Below, one piece after another: positions 7,109-13,033 of a DNA stretch of 24,085 bases. The stretch spans positions 1-24,085 of IMG/VR virus record IMGVR_UViG_3300042868_002170. The stretch is one strand, 5' to 3'. The DNA is from a virus. The notes under the pieces are model-generated. The model saw only the letters and a program-made list of their open reading frames with translations. It was not told the origin of the DNA and made no database searches. Each line of letters begins with the position of its first letter. Position 1 is the stretch's first letter. The position numbers were made by a program, and so were the translations under genes.

Positions 7109-7528
7109 ATGATTCCAGCTATAACTGCTCTTGCACCTATTATTAATAAAGTTTTTGGAGTAATAGACAAATCTATTACTGATAAAGACTTAGCATTAAA
7201 ATTAAAGAACGATTTGAATATGCAGTTACTTCAATCTGGTACTGAAGAACTAAAAGCTACTGCAAGAATAGTTGAAGCTGAAGCTAAATCAAATTGGTTT
7301 GTAGCATCTTGGAGACCATTACTAATGTATGTATTGATTGCTATTCTAATTTGGAATTTTATTATTAGTCCAATAATCTTAGTCTTATTTAAAATAAATG
7401 CTCAGGTGCTTTTACCTACTGATGTTTGGACATTATTACAAATAGGTTTGGGTGGATATGTGGTTGGTCGTTCAGGAGAATCTATCGCAAGAACTTTAGC
7501 AAATAGACCAGCACAAAAAGATGAATAA
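7109..7528 (+). CDS. Holin, 3TM gene-transfer-release type
   Basis: A 139-aa protein matching the holin family first recognised in gene transfer agents. It has a helical N-terminus ending VEAEAKSNWFVASWRP (the xSWRP or SRWRP motif before the first membrane helix, 67-70), hydrophobic segments at about 71-93 (one or two helices) and 103-121, and a basic tail RSGESIARTLANRP. Such proteins open the inner membrane to release a soluble endolysin. The M15 peptidase upstream lacks an export signal and is the natural partner. The next gene overlaps by 8 nt. Confidence 0.85.
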   Translation: MIPAITALAPIINKVFGVIDKSITDKDLALKLKNDLNMQLLQSGTEELKATARIVEAEAKSNWFVASWRPLLMYVLIAILIWNFIISPIILVLFKINAQVLLPTDVWTLLQIGLGGYVVGRSGESIARTLANRPAQKDE

Positions 7529-7757
7529 TTTTTATCTAGTTACCTATTCCATTTCTTATGTGAAGGTAAACTCAGATAACATAAAAGAAGATATTGTTTG
7601 GTGTCGTTTTTTTGATAATGAAACATTTGTAAATTCTAATTCATTTTTATCACAATTAAAGCAAGTAAAGAAATTAAGAATAACTGGAGTTGAGTGGGAG
7701 ATAGAAGATTGTAATTGGTTTGATTATTTTGATGATATCTCAAATACTATTCACTAA
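7521..7757 (+). CDS. Unknown protein, 78 aa
   Basis: A 78-aa acidic, aromatic-rich protein starting MNNFYLVTYSISYVKVNSDN, with a VEWEIEDCNWFDYFDD segment near the end. I do not recognise it. It overlaps the holin stop by 8 nt and is the last rightward gene of this block. Its stop overlaps, tail to tail, the stop of the leftward nuclease gene by 4 nt. No membrane segment is seen. Confidence 0.6.
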   Translation: MNNFYLVTYSISYVKVNSDNIKEDIVWCRFFDNETFVNSNSFLSQLKQVKKLRITGVEWEIEDCNWFDYFDDISNTIH

Positions 7758-8275
7758 TTTAACTGAACTTCAAAGTATTCTATATTATCATTTGGAAAGC
7801 ATTTTAGTTGCGACTTTGGCAGTAACTTTAATATTTGATCTACACTTTTAAATATAATCTTATCAGCTAAAGGAAAGCAGATAGTAAATCTAGTGTGATA
7901 GTTTGTGAACGATTGCTCAAAATAAATATATCTTTTTATATCTCTAACTTTAATCTTAGCTAAAGTCTTACCTTGTTCCCAAGTTGCGTTCTTTAATTCA
8001 ACAAAGAACTGCTCTTGCTTATGTGCTTCTTTAGGTGCGTAAACGAAGTAATCTGGGAAGCTTTTGATAAGTGTTGGGAGTTTGGCAAACAAAGGAATAA
8101 CACTTTCAGCGAAAGATTGAGAATCGCTAACAGCATTAAGACCAAGCTTCCGATACAAATAGCCACGACTAGTGCAATACTGAACGAAACGATCTTCACT
8201 AATGTTAAGATAATTCTTTGTGCGATTTTCATAAGACTCATGGTTAAAGTTCGGAATGTATTTTTTATCATTCAT
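7754..8275 (-). CDS. PD-(D/E)XK-type nuclease (Holliday-junction-resolvase/T7 endonuclease I-like)
   Basis: A 173-aa protein. The core reads SFPDYFVYAP (P74-D75), then a loop, then QEQFFVELKNATW with E93-x-K95. This is the D...ExK catalytic arrangement of the PD-(D/E)XK nuclease superfamily; W99 and Q101 just after are also typical. An upstream helix with YRKLGLNA is in the usual place. The compact size suggests a structure-specific or resolving endonuclease rather than a processive exonuclease. It is the last gene of the leftward early operon, which also carries a RecB-type exonuclease and an SSB-like protein, so a recombination or replication-fork role is likely. It abuts the upstream stop directly. 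Confidence 0.65.
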   Translation of the reverse strand: MNDKKYIPNFNHESYENRTKNYLNISEDRFVQYCTSRGYLYRKLGLNAVSDSQSFAESVIPLFAKLPTLIKSFPDYFVYAPKEAHKQEQFFVELKNATWEQGKTLAKIKVRDIKRYIYFEQSFTNYHTRFTICFPLADKIIFKSVDQILKLLPKSQLKCFPNDNIEYFEVQLN

Positions 8276-8614
8276 TTATCTACTCAGTTCACGATTAGTT
8301 ACTAGCCATGATCTGTAAAGATCAACCCAGCTTTGTAAGTTAGCATACTTGCCTTTAAGAATAGAATAATTCTTTTCAGCAACTAATAAACCTTCAATGA
8401 TTGTTTTGTAGTTCTCATCACTATAAGCCCACTTCTCAGCTTCAGCTACCGAGCAATTCTTTTCTATTTTCTTTGTAAGAGTTATTTGACTAAATGTAAT
8501 CTTTTTAAATTCTTCGCAACGTCTAAAAGTATATAGTGCTTCTGACATTTGTTCTGATACTGAATCCAGTTCAGCTTTTATTTCATCAGGATTCTTTAGA
8601 GATAGATCGTGCAT
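8276..8614 (-). CDS. Helical phage protein of the recombination operon, 112 aa
   Basis: A 112-aa almost fully helical protein. The C-terminal half (AEAEKWAYSDENYKTIIEGL, then a long helix with KYANLQSWVDLYRSW and ending VTNRELSR) resembles a conserved small phage protein often encoded near recombinases and SSBs in unrelated phages. The molecular role is unknown to me. AAGGAAGG precedes the ATG, giving a good translation start. The stop TAA is followed at once by the ATG of the nuclease gene. Confidence 0.65.
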   Translation of the reverse strand: MHDLSLKNPDEIKAELDSVSEQMSEALYTFRRCEEFKKITFSQITLTKKIEKNCSVAEAEKWAYSDENYKTIIEGLLVAEKNYSILKGKYANLQSWVDLYRSWLVTNRELSR

Positions 8615-8648
8615 ACCTTCCTTTACAGTTTATAGTTGTGTTACTAAC

Positions 8649-8750
8649 CTAAGCTAGTAATTCTTCAAATTTCAAAACTACTTTTGTTTCTAAAGCATCT
8701 TTAAGTCTTTTTGCCTTTTCCATTTTATGCTTTAGTTCAAAATATTTCAT
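8649..8750 (-). CDS. Small helical ORF, 33 aa
   Basis: A 33-codon frame starts 7 bases after the stop of the 67-aa gene: MKYFELKHKMEKAKRLKDAL, ending KFEELLA. It is a single charged amphipathic helix, possibly a coiled coil. The surrounding operon has no other use for this stretch. The Shine-Dalgarno is weak (only a GAG is visible), so confidence is limited. Function unknown. Confidence 0.4.
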   Translation of the reverse strand: MKYFELKHKMEKAKRLKDALETKVVLKFEELLA

Positions 8751-8757
8751 AGAGACT

Positions 8758-8961
8758 CTATGATGCCTGTCTCTTAGGTTCTGAACTTGATGTTTTGTTT
8801 TCTCCATCATTTTCTAGTTTAACTTTAGTGGAAATTAATTTTGTAGATACAATTTTAACATCAACTAAAGTGCCTTCTTTATTATTTAAAGCTTCTTGAG
8901 CATCTGTAAATCGTTCAAGTACTTTTACAGTTAAATCTAAAAGCTTTTCTCTAATAAACAT
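8758..8961 (-). CDS. Unknown small protein, 67 aa (start uncertain)
   Basis: The frame encodes MFIREKLLDLTVKVLERFTD and then a Lys/Ser-rich tail ending PKRQAS from the ATG at 8961. A TTG at 8988 would give 76 aa. Neither has a Shine-Dalgarno; the bases before 8961 are only A and T. The N-terminal helix EALNN and beta-like VDVKIVSTKLISTKVKL segment suggest a small folded protein with a disordered end. The big stem-loop at 8992-9056 lies immediately upstream and could control translation. I do not recognise a family. Confidence 0.5.
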   Translation of the reverse strand: MFIREKLLDLTVKVLERFTDAQEALNNKEGTLVDVKIVSTKLISTKVKLENDGENKTSSSEPKRQAS

Positions 8962-8991
8962 TATATATATTTTATAATCATTTAGCAAGGA

Positions 8992-9056
8992 TATGGCAGG
9001 TGGAAAAGGGGGAAAATGAAACTAAACCAACAAGGTTTAATAAACCACCTGCCATA
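8992..9056. repeat. 65-nt stem-loop with a 12-bp perfect outer stem and an inner hairpin
   Basis: TATGGCAGGTGG (8992-9003) and CCACCTGCCATA (9045-9056) are perfect reverse complements, GC-rich compared with everything around. Inside the 41-nt loop is a second perfect dyad, TAAACC-AACAA-GGTTTA (9023-9039), next to an A4-G5-A4 block. It starts 6 bases past the stop of the SSB-like gene. Neither strand shows a T-run after the stem, so it is not an ordinary intrinsic terminator. Options are an mRNA processing or stability element, a translational control structure, or a replication or cleavage site. Confidence 0.75.
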
Positions 9057-9062
9057 AAATTT

Positions 9063-9563
9063 CTAGTTATGAAAATTCATCTGAAATAAAAACTTGTAAT
9101 CTTTTATTTTCAAATCAATTTCTTCCTTTGTAACACCTATTTTGCCAGATTCAATACCTGATTTTAGAAGCGACATACAAAAAATCATTTCATCTTTAGA
9201 AAATGGCTTTTTAGTCTCAACTGTTAAGTCAGCATCAAAGTCTTTAGCCACATTAGCTAGTTCTTTTTCTAACTCATCTGGGTTAAAGCTAGTATCTGGT
9301 TTTGCATTAGCACCAGTAGGCAACTCCTGAATCATTGGAGTTTTATCTTCCTTACTAAGAACGAATAAACTTCCATTCTTTTTTGATGCACCACAAGTTA
9401 CAGAAACAGTTTTATTCTTTTCTAAGAAACTAGGTTTTATTGCCGACCATAAAACTATCTCTTGATCGTTTACTTTAAACTTAAAATTAGGAAACTTATT
9501 TGGAGTTCCATCTTTAGTAAGTCTATTATCGTAAACGTATTTTACTACTCCTTGTACGTTCAT
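9063..9563 (-). CDS. Probable single-stranded DNA-binding protein (OB-fold-like)
   Basis: A 166-aa protein. Residues 1-75 look like an OB-fold: MNVQGVVKYVYDN, FPNFKFKVNDQEIVLWSAIK, PSFLEKNKTVSVTCGASKKN, a run of strands typical of nucleic-acid binding modules. A flexible acidic and Pro-containing linker follows (LPTGANAKPDTSFNPDELEKEL), then a C-terminal helical domain (about 120-160). There is no classical DDDIPF tail. SSB is inferred from the fold pattern and from the adjacent RecB-like exonuclease gene, whose stop touches this start. The translation start has AAGGAG. Confidence 0.5.
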   Translation of the reverse strand: MNVQGVVKYVYDNRLTKDGTPNKFPNFKFKVNDQEIVLWSAIKPSFLEKNKTVSVTCGASKKNGSLFVLSKEDKTPMIQELPTGANAKPDTSFNPDELEKELANVAKDFDADLTVETKKPFSKDEMIFCMSLLKSGIESGKIGVTKEEIDLKIKDYKFLFQMNFHN

Positions 9564-10301
9564 TTACTTTTCTCCTTTTTGGTTTAGGTAGCGATACATT
9601 TTTAGGCAGGAAATCGCCACATCTTCCTGCATTTCTCCTATTGGAAATTCCTTAATATTTAATTTTCCAGTCTTGGTACAATTAACAATCACACCTTGTT
9701 TAACATCAATCCCAAGTTCTTCTTTAACGCAAATCTTATAAAGATAGATTTGCACTAACATAGAATCTCTTATTCCTGATGATGACTTCCAGTCATAAAT
9801 AATATGCTCTCCTGATTTGTTTTTAAATATAGCATCAAGAGTACCAGTAAATTTATGAATACGACTAAGAACCTTACGTTCAGTAAATACAATCTCTAAA
9901 CCTTCTTGCTTATCGTACCATTCTTTAAACTTACCAAATGACTTTTTAATCTCAGGATTAATAATTTCAGGAACTATTCCTTTATGAATATAATCTTCAA
10001 TTAAATTATGTACGTGTGTTCCAACCGAACCTGCATCTGACATATTTTGGTTTGGTGCTTTTTTAATTTGTTCTGCGATCTTAGTCAGTTCAATTTCATC
10101 ATAGCTAACTCCTGCTCTAATTAACTTCTTAAATTCTTCTGAGCATATTTTAGCTGACCATAAGCCAATAACATTAGCTGGAGTTAATAGTTTTGTAATT
10201 CCAGTAGCACTAGGCAACTGTTCTTCATTCCAAAAGTATTGATGAGCAACTGGGTCAAAGAATAAAGTCTCTTGACCATTGTATAATTTTATTTCTTCCA
10301 T
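9564..10301 (-). CDS. RecB/Cas4-like PD-(D/E)XK exonuclease
   Basis: A 245-aa protein with the RecB-family nuclease motifs in order: G94-T-H-V-H98 (helix GTHVHNLIEDY), E141 after the helical linker, G153-T-L-D156 (FTGTLDAIF), D170-W-K172 (YDWKSSS) and Q184-xxx-Y188 (VQIYLY). These residues form the two-metal site and the trailing helix typical of phage exonucleases that resect DNA ends. Together with the SSB-like protein it suggests a phage recombination or replication-repair module. AAGGGA precedes the ATG. Upstream is a short gap with an operator-like palindrome. Length is normal for the family and no motif is missing. Confidence 0.85.
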   Translation of the reverse strand: MEEIKLYNGQETLFFDPVAHQYFWNEEQLPSATGITKLLTPANVIGLWSAKICSEEFKKLIRAGVSYDEIELTKIAEQIKKAPNQNMSDAGSVGTHVHNLIEDYIHKGIVPEIINPEIKKSFGKFKEWYDKQEGLEIVFTERKVLSRIHKFTGTLDAIFKNKSGEHIIYDWKSSSGIRDSMLVQIYLYKICVKEELGIDVKQGVIVNCTKTGKLNIKEFPIGEMQEDVAISCLKMYRYLNQKGEK

Positions 10302-10357
10302 TTTACGTTCCCTTTTTTTTAGTTATTACAAATTAATACTAGAAGTAATATAAATAA

Positions 10358-10374
10358 TATTGTTATAAACAATA
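10358..10374. promoter_or_regulatory. Palindromic operator candidate between the XRE regulator and the exonuclease
   Basis: TATTGTT-ATA-AACAATA is a perfect 7-bp-arm palindrome in the 75-base gap. On the leftward strand TTGTTT followed by AT-rich sequence (TATATT, TATTAC) could be promoter elements, though spacing is not ideal. Dyads of this size are what XRE-family dimers bind, and the XRE gene ends 3 bases away. Confidence 0.45.
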
Positions 10375-10376
10375 CT

Positions 10377-10679
10377 TCAAGCATAAATATCGTACTTAAT
10401 TGTTTTCTTATAATCTGATTTGGTCAAATCGCCAAACAAACTATCAACTGAAACATCAAATATTTTAGCTACTTTATAAACTTGACTAGCTGACATCTGA
10501 TTAGTTGCTAATTCAAACTTACTTACTTGCTGTTCGCAACCTATACCCATCATCTCAGCTAAATCTTTTTGACTCATATATTTAATTTTACCTGACATAG
10601 GCACTTCAACTTTAGTATTGATTCGCAGGTATCTTAAATTACTTGCAAGTCTATTTATTATATCGTGCTTTGTTTCCAT
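10377..10679 (-). CDS. XRE-family HTH transcriptional regulator
   Basis: A 100-aa protein with a Cro/CI-type helix-turn-helix: LASNLRYLR (11-19), MSQKDLAEMMG (35-45, scaffold helix and turn), QVSKFELATN (51-60, recognition helix) and SQVYKVAKIFDVSVDSLFG (65-83). The gene therefore encodes a DNA-binding repressor or activator. GGAAGGA lies four bases before the ATG at 10679, so I use that start rather than the in-frame ATG at 10691. It overlaps the preceding gene by 22 nt. No peptidase or dimerisation domain follows, so it is Cro-sized. With no integrase in view, it more likely times early transcription than lysogeny. Confidence 0.85.
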   Translation of the reverse strand: METKHDIINRLASNLRYLRINTKVEVPMSGKIKYMSQKDLAEMMGIGCEQQVSKFELATNQMSASQVYKVAKIFDVSVDSLFGDLTKSDYKKTIKYDIYA

Positions 10680-10891
10680 AAATCCTTCCATTTTTTATAT
10701 TGGTTCTGCCAGTATTTAGAATTGAAATCAGGATTATGATAAGGAAACTTCTTATAGAATTTATCTAAAGAAATACTCTTATCTTCAACTGAACACAAAT
10801 CATAATAGTATGGTGCTTCATTAGAAGTTATATAACGATTTGTTTTTGATTCTAATAGCAATCTATTTATTTCTTGTTGTACTGTTTTCAT
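10658..10891 (-). CDS. Unknown protein, 77 aa
   Basis: A 77-aa protein starting MKTVQQEINRLLLESKTNRY and rich in Tyr, Trp and Lys at its C-terminus (KFPYHNPDFNSKYWQNQYKK). I do not recognise it. AAAGGAG precedes the ATG with good spacing. It overlaps the XRE regulator by 22 nt, so the pair is translationally linked. The composition is that of a small soluble, possibly nucleic-acid-interacting protein, but no motif supports this. Confidence 0.6.
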   Translation of the reverse strand: MKTVQQEINRLLLESKTNRYITSNEAPYYYDLCSVEDKSISLDKFYKKFPYHNPDFNSKYWQNQYKKWKDLWKQSTI

Positions 10892-10901
10892 ATTTTCTCC
10901 T

Positions 10902-11210
10902 TTAATTTAATAACGAGTGCCCACGATTAATCAGGCATTTTCTAGTATAGTTTTTTCTAGTATCTTCAGCTTTAGACACCACACCTAACGAAGCTGGACG
11001 AAAAATATTATCAATTAGCCATGCTTGAAATTCTTGACTATCTGATAAAGTCTTTTCTGCAAACTTCTCACACAGAATAATATCATTTGTAATATCTTCT
11101 GCTTTAGAATGTGGGAACGTCCCACTTCTGCCAGAAGTATCAACTACTGGTTTATAAGTAGAGCAGTTAGTTATTAATAGTATTAGTATTAAACCTAATA
11201 ATGTTTTCAT
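10902..11210 (-). CDS. Small lipoprotein, 102 aa
   Basis: A signal peptide MKTLLGLILILLITNC ends in a lipobox (LITN-C16), so the mature protein should be lipidated at Cys16. The mature part begins STYKPVVDTSGRSG, has a Cys-containing helix (IILCEKFAEKTLSDS) and a second Cys near the end (KCLINRGHSLLN). This YxPVVD ... C ... CLxxRG plan resembles outer-membrane lipoproteins found in alphaproteobacteria and their phages, here without the glycine zipper many have. In an early leftward operon a lipoprotein could block superinfection or alter the envelope; that is inference. AAGGG precedes the ATG. Confidence 0.7.
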   Translation of the reverse strand: MKTLLGLILILLITNCSTYKPVVDTSGRSGTFPHSKAEDITNDIILCEKFAEKTLSDSQEFQAWLIDNIFRPASLGVVSKAEDTRKNYTRKCLINRGHSLLN

Positions 11211-11397
11211 TTTTTTTCCCTTTGTTTTTAGTTAAGTATTCTATCGTAAAAGCATTTAATATTTCTCTTTTACGTAGATTCGGCTTTTCTCTCCAAGCGA
11301 ATAAGATGTATTCTATCAACGTTTGGAATCTTCTGTTGTTTATTGCTTCTTCTAGGATAACAGTTGCGTAATGTTTATCCGACTTTAGTTTTGTCAT
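11167..11397 (-). CDS. Unknown basic protein, 76 aa
   Basis: A 76-aa basic protein starting MTKLKSDKHYATVILEEAIN, with a helix RFQTLIEYILFAWREKPNLRKREILNAFTIEYL and a low-complexity Asn/Lys tail. The final 14 codons overlap the lipoprotein signal peptide in another frame, which makes the tail sequence suspect and its conservation doubtful. GGAGAAGG lies just before the ATG. I do not recognise a family. Confidence 0.55.
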   Translation of the reverse strand: MTKLKSDKHYATVILEEAINNRRFQTLIEYILFAWREKPNLRKREILNAFTIEYLTKNKGKKNENIIRFNTNTINN

Positions 11398-11521
11398 TTG
11401 CCTTCTCCAGTTGTTGTTTCTCTAATCGTTCTTTATATTTCTTTAAAGCTTCTTCCATTTTAACACGCATAACAGAATCGCCTAAAGACTTGCTAAGTTT
11501 TTCTTTATTTGAAAAGTTCAT
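11375..11521 (-). CDS. Small charged helical protein, 48 aa
   Basis: The frame begins MNFSNKEKLSKSLGDSVMRV and continues as a highly charged helix (EEALKKYKERLEKQQLEKAN) to KTKVG. The leader TAGGAAAAATA gives a Shine-Dalgarno. It overlaps the next gene's start by 23 nt and carries that gene's ribosome site. The heptad-like pattern suggests a coiled coil. Function unknown. Confidence 0.5.
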   Translation of the reverse strand: MNFSNKEKLSKSLGDSVMRVKMEEALKKYKERLEKQQLEKANDKTKVG

Positions 11522-11675
11522 TATTTTTCCTACTATTTATAATTTTTTTTAGTTCGTTGTAAATAGCTTTGTCATAGCTAGATACCTTAGAACCTGAGAA
11601 CTCCTGAACAATTAAAAATTTCTTTATAATTGATAAGCAACCTTTTAGTATATCAATATCCACGATTCGTTTCAT
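11505..11675 (-). CDS. Small unknown protein, 56 aa
   Basis: A 56-codon frame MKRIVDIDILKGCLSIIKKF followed by an amphipathic middle (SSYDKAIYNELKKII) and the end NNELFK. It overlaps the 48-aa ORF by 17 nt in the usual leader-to-body manner. No Shine-Dalgarno is visible before the ATG, so it could depend on coupling to the 30-aa peptide gene whose stop lies just upstream. No family recognised. Confidence 0.4.
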   Translation of the reverse strand: MKRIVDIDILKGCLSIIKKFLIVQEFSGSKVSSYDKAIYNELKKIINSRKNNELFK

Positions 11676-11677
11676 AG

Positions 11678-11770
11678 TTAATTAATTATCCAATTTAACA
11701 ATATTATACTTGACGTGCCTAAAACAATCACAATCAAGAACCCTATTCCATCTCTAGTTTCTCTAGTCAT
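11678..11770 (-). CDS. Tiny membrane peptide, 30 aa
   Basis: The frame is MTRETRDGIGFLIVIVLGTS then SIILLNWIIN. A charged N-terminus (RETRD) is followed by about 20 hydrophobic residues, a textbook single membrane helix. GGAG sits 7 bases before the ATG, and the ATGA overlap with the 26-aa peptide gene couples them. Both the signal and the spacing argue that it is translated. Its function is unknown; small phage membrane peptides often affect host envelope or lysis timing. Confidence 0.5.
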   Translation of the reverse strand: MTRETRDGIGFLIVIVLGTSSIILLNWIIN

Positions 11771-11847
11771 TTAATACTCCATAAAATGTAAGTTATTATT
11801 ACTGCCAACATAAACCACCAACCCATATCATTTATCATTTCAAGCAT
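11767..11847 (-). CDS. Tiny membrane peptide, 26 aa
   Basis: The frame is MLEMINDMGWWFMLAVIITY then ILWSIK. A short acidic start is followed by a Trp-bracketed hydrophobic helix. AAGGA lies 7 bases upstream inside the end of the 50-aa gene, which it overlaps by 8 nt. The following peptide gene starts in the ATGA of its stop. It is very short, but the double coupling and the Shine-Dalgarno make translation plausible. Confidence 0.45.
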   Translation of the reverse strand: MLEMINDMGWWFMLAVIITYILWSIK

Positions 11848-11992
11848 TTTTAAATCCTTGTTTAGTTAGCATACCATTTAGTTTTGAAATTAGATTAAAG
11901 ATACGTTTCTTTGTATGCTCTCCTCTAATTTCATTGTCCAATAAGATTCTTGAAAGTACAGCGACCATCATTTTCATTTCAAAGTAAGTCAT
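11840..11992 (-). CDS. Small unknown protein, about 50 aa (start revised)
   Basis: The longest frame would start at 12052 (70 aa), but its first 20 residues overlap a 29-aa ORF. An AGGAG lies about 11 bases before the ATG at 11992, giving MTYFEMKMMVAVLSRILLDN and then a basic helix with KKRIFNLISKLNGML and the end GFKNA. The protein is helical with hydrophobic faces and is not obviously membrane-bound. If the longer form is correct the N-terminus is MGLLWKLIKMQKKE. No family recognised. Confidence 0.45.
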   Translation of the reverse strand: MTYFEMKMMVAVLSRILLDNEIRGEHTKKRIFNLISKLNGMLTKQGFKNA

Positions 11993-12006
11993 TGAACAAA
12001 TCACTC

Positions 12007-12096
12007 CTATTTCTTTTTTTTGCATTTTAATAAGTTTCCAAAGCAATCCCATTTTCTATGATATGCTTTTAAAAGTTTTTTTAATTGTTTATTCAT
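12007..12096 (-). CDS. Tiny basic peptide ORF, 29 aa
   Basis: The frame is MNKQLKKLLKAYHRKWDCFG then NLLKCKKKK, very basic with two cysteines. Its ATG lies in the ATGA at the stop of the 89-aa gene, and its stop lies 15 bases before the revised start of the 50-aa gene, so it fills the gap exactly. The Shine-Dalgarno GGAG is too close to the ATG to be ideal. Possibly a small nucleic-acid-binding or membrane-surface peptide. Confidence 0.35.
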   Translation of the reverse strand: MNKQLKKLLKAYHRKWDCFGNLLKCKKKK

Positions 12097-12362
12097 CTCC
12101 AGCTCTCTTTGCCAATTTCACTTACTCCCCAACCATAAACAGAACTGTTATAATGAACATATTTATAATCCGACCATTCTGTATAATGAAGTTTAGCCAT
12201 AGCATAAGCACTATCTTTATCGTGGTGCAAAGTTTTATCTCTTTCAGATTCGTTTCTGCTTAACAAATCATCAGCTAAACTATTTATTAAAGACTGCTGA
12301 AGAACTACTGGTAGTTCAGAAAAAGACAAGTTATCTTTTATTACAGTTATTTTTTCTTTCAT
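12093..12362 (-). CDS. Unknown protein, 89 aa
   Basis: An 89-aa protein starting MKEKITVIKDNLSFSELPVV, with a helical middle (QQSLINSLADDLLSRNESER) and a Tyr/Trp-rich end (HYTEWSDYKYVHYNSSVYGW). I do not recognise it. GGGAAAAT precedes the ATG. It lies 15 bases after the 215-aa gene and 4 nt overlaps the 29-aa ORF, so it is part of the leftward transcript. No membrane segment or cysteine pairs are seen. Confidence 0.6.
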   Translation of the reverse strand: MKEKITVIKDNLSFSELPVVLQQSLINSLADDLLSRNESERDKTLHHDKDSAYAMAKLHYTEWSDYKYVHYNSSVYGWGVSEIGKESWR

Positions 12363-12377
12363 ATTTTCCCTTTTGTT

Positions 12378-13025
12378 TTAGTTGGCATTAATTAACGCAT
12401 CATCAGATACATTAACTATCCCTGAGTTGTTATCAAGAATTTTGTGTAACACTTTAATTTTTGTTATATGATTAATTTTGTATGGGTATCTTGAATCATT
12501 ATCTAAGTATTTATCAATATCTTGCTTTTTAATTTCAAAACGAACTAAACATTTATCTCCTATTTTTTTGAAATTATCAATTTCTTTAGAAGTTCCAAAA
12601 TATATATATCTCCAGTCGTTAATATCTTTAAATTTTAAACACCAAGTAATTCCATAAGCACCTTCAAACGTAAATTCTTTAATAAGTTCTAATTGCTTTT
12701 CATATTCATCACCAACAGAACCTAAATAATCTCTAGCTTGACATTCTGCTCTATGTTTTTCATCAATTAAAGAATCTAAATAAGATTGATGAGCAATAAT
12801 ATGTGCATTATGTTGTTTTGGTTTTTCTTCATAATGAAAAACTGATTGACGAGTTCTTAACCAAATATCAACTGGAACATCTTTACCAGTAATTTTTTTA
12901 GCTTTAGAAATAGCTTTGTCTAAATCAGTAGATAAATTTTGAACAAAAAAATCACCATTATTTAAAATATAAAAATGCGAATCTGCACCTTTAGAAATAT
13001 GATAATCTTGAATTTTATTTTTCAT
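12378..13025 (-). CDS. First gene of the leftward early operon, unknown, 215 aa
   Basis: A 215-aa soluble protein starting MKNKIQDYHISKGADSHFYI. The first 70 residues include LSTDLDKAISKAKKITGKDV and a WLRTRQSVFHY block; the central region is helical and charged (AHQSYLDSLIDEKHRAECQA). The second half looks beta-rich (GITWCLKFKDINDWRYIYFG) and ends with DDALINAN. I do not recognise a family. As the promoter-proximal gene it is likely made first and could be a host-takeover protein. Its ATG lies only a few bases from the predicted transcription start and lacks a Shine-Dalgarno. Confidence 0.65.
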   Translation of the reverse strand: MKNKIQDYHISKGADSHFYILNNGDFFVQNLSTDLDKAISKAKKITGKDVPVDIWLRTRQSVFHYEEKPKQHNAHIIAHQSYLDSLIDEKHRAECQARDYLGSVGDEYEKQLELIKEFTFEGAYGITWCLKFKDINDWRYIYFGTSKEIDNFKKIGDKCLVRFEIKKQDIDKYLDNDSRYPYKINHITKIKVLHKILDNNSGIVNVSDDALINAN

Positions 13026-13033
13026 ATAGAAAT

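Noticed and set aside
7993-8305. Alternative frames across the leftward nuclease gene (plus and minus)
   Set aside because: They lack motifs and Shine-Dalgarno sites, while the chosen frame carries the full PD...ExK motif.
8960-8988. TTGCTA-N17-TATAAT promoter on the minus strand before the 67-aa gene
   Set aside because: The -10 overlaps the ATG at 8961, so transcription would start inside the gene; the stretch is also pure AT and likely matches by chance.
8995-9021. A tiny rightward frame MAGGKGGK inside the stem-loop
   Set aside because: Eight codons with no ribosome site, on the strand opposite to both neighbours, and explained by the stem sequence.
12063-12263. Rightward hydrophobic frame across 12063-12263
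   Set aside because: Antisense to the 89- and 29-aa genes; the hydrophobic look comes from reverse-complemented Lys/Asn codons.
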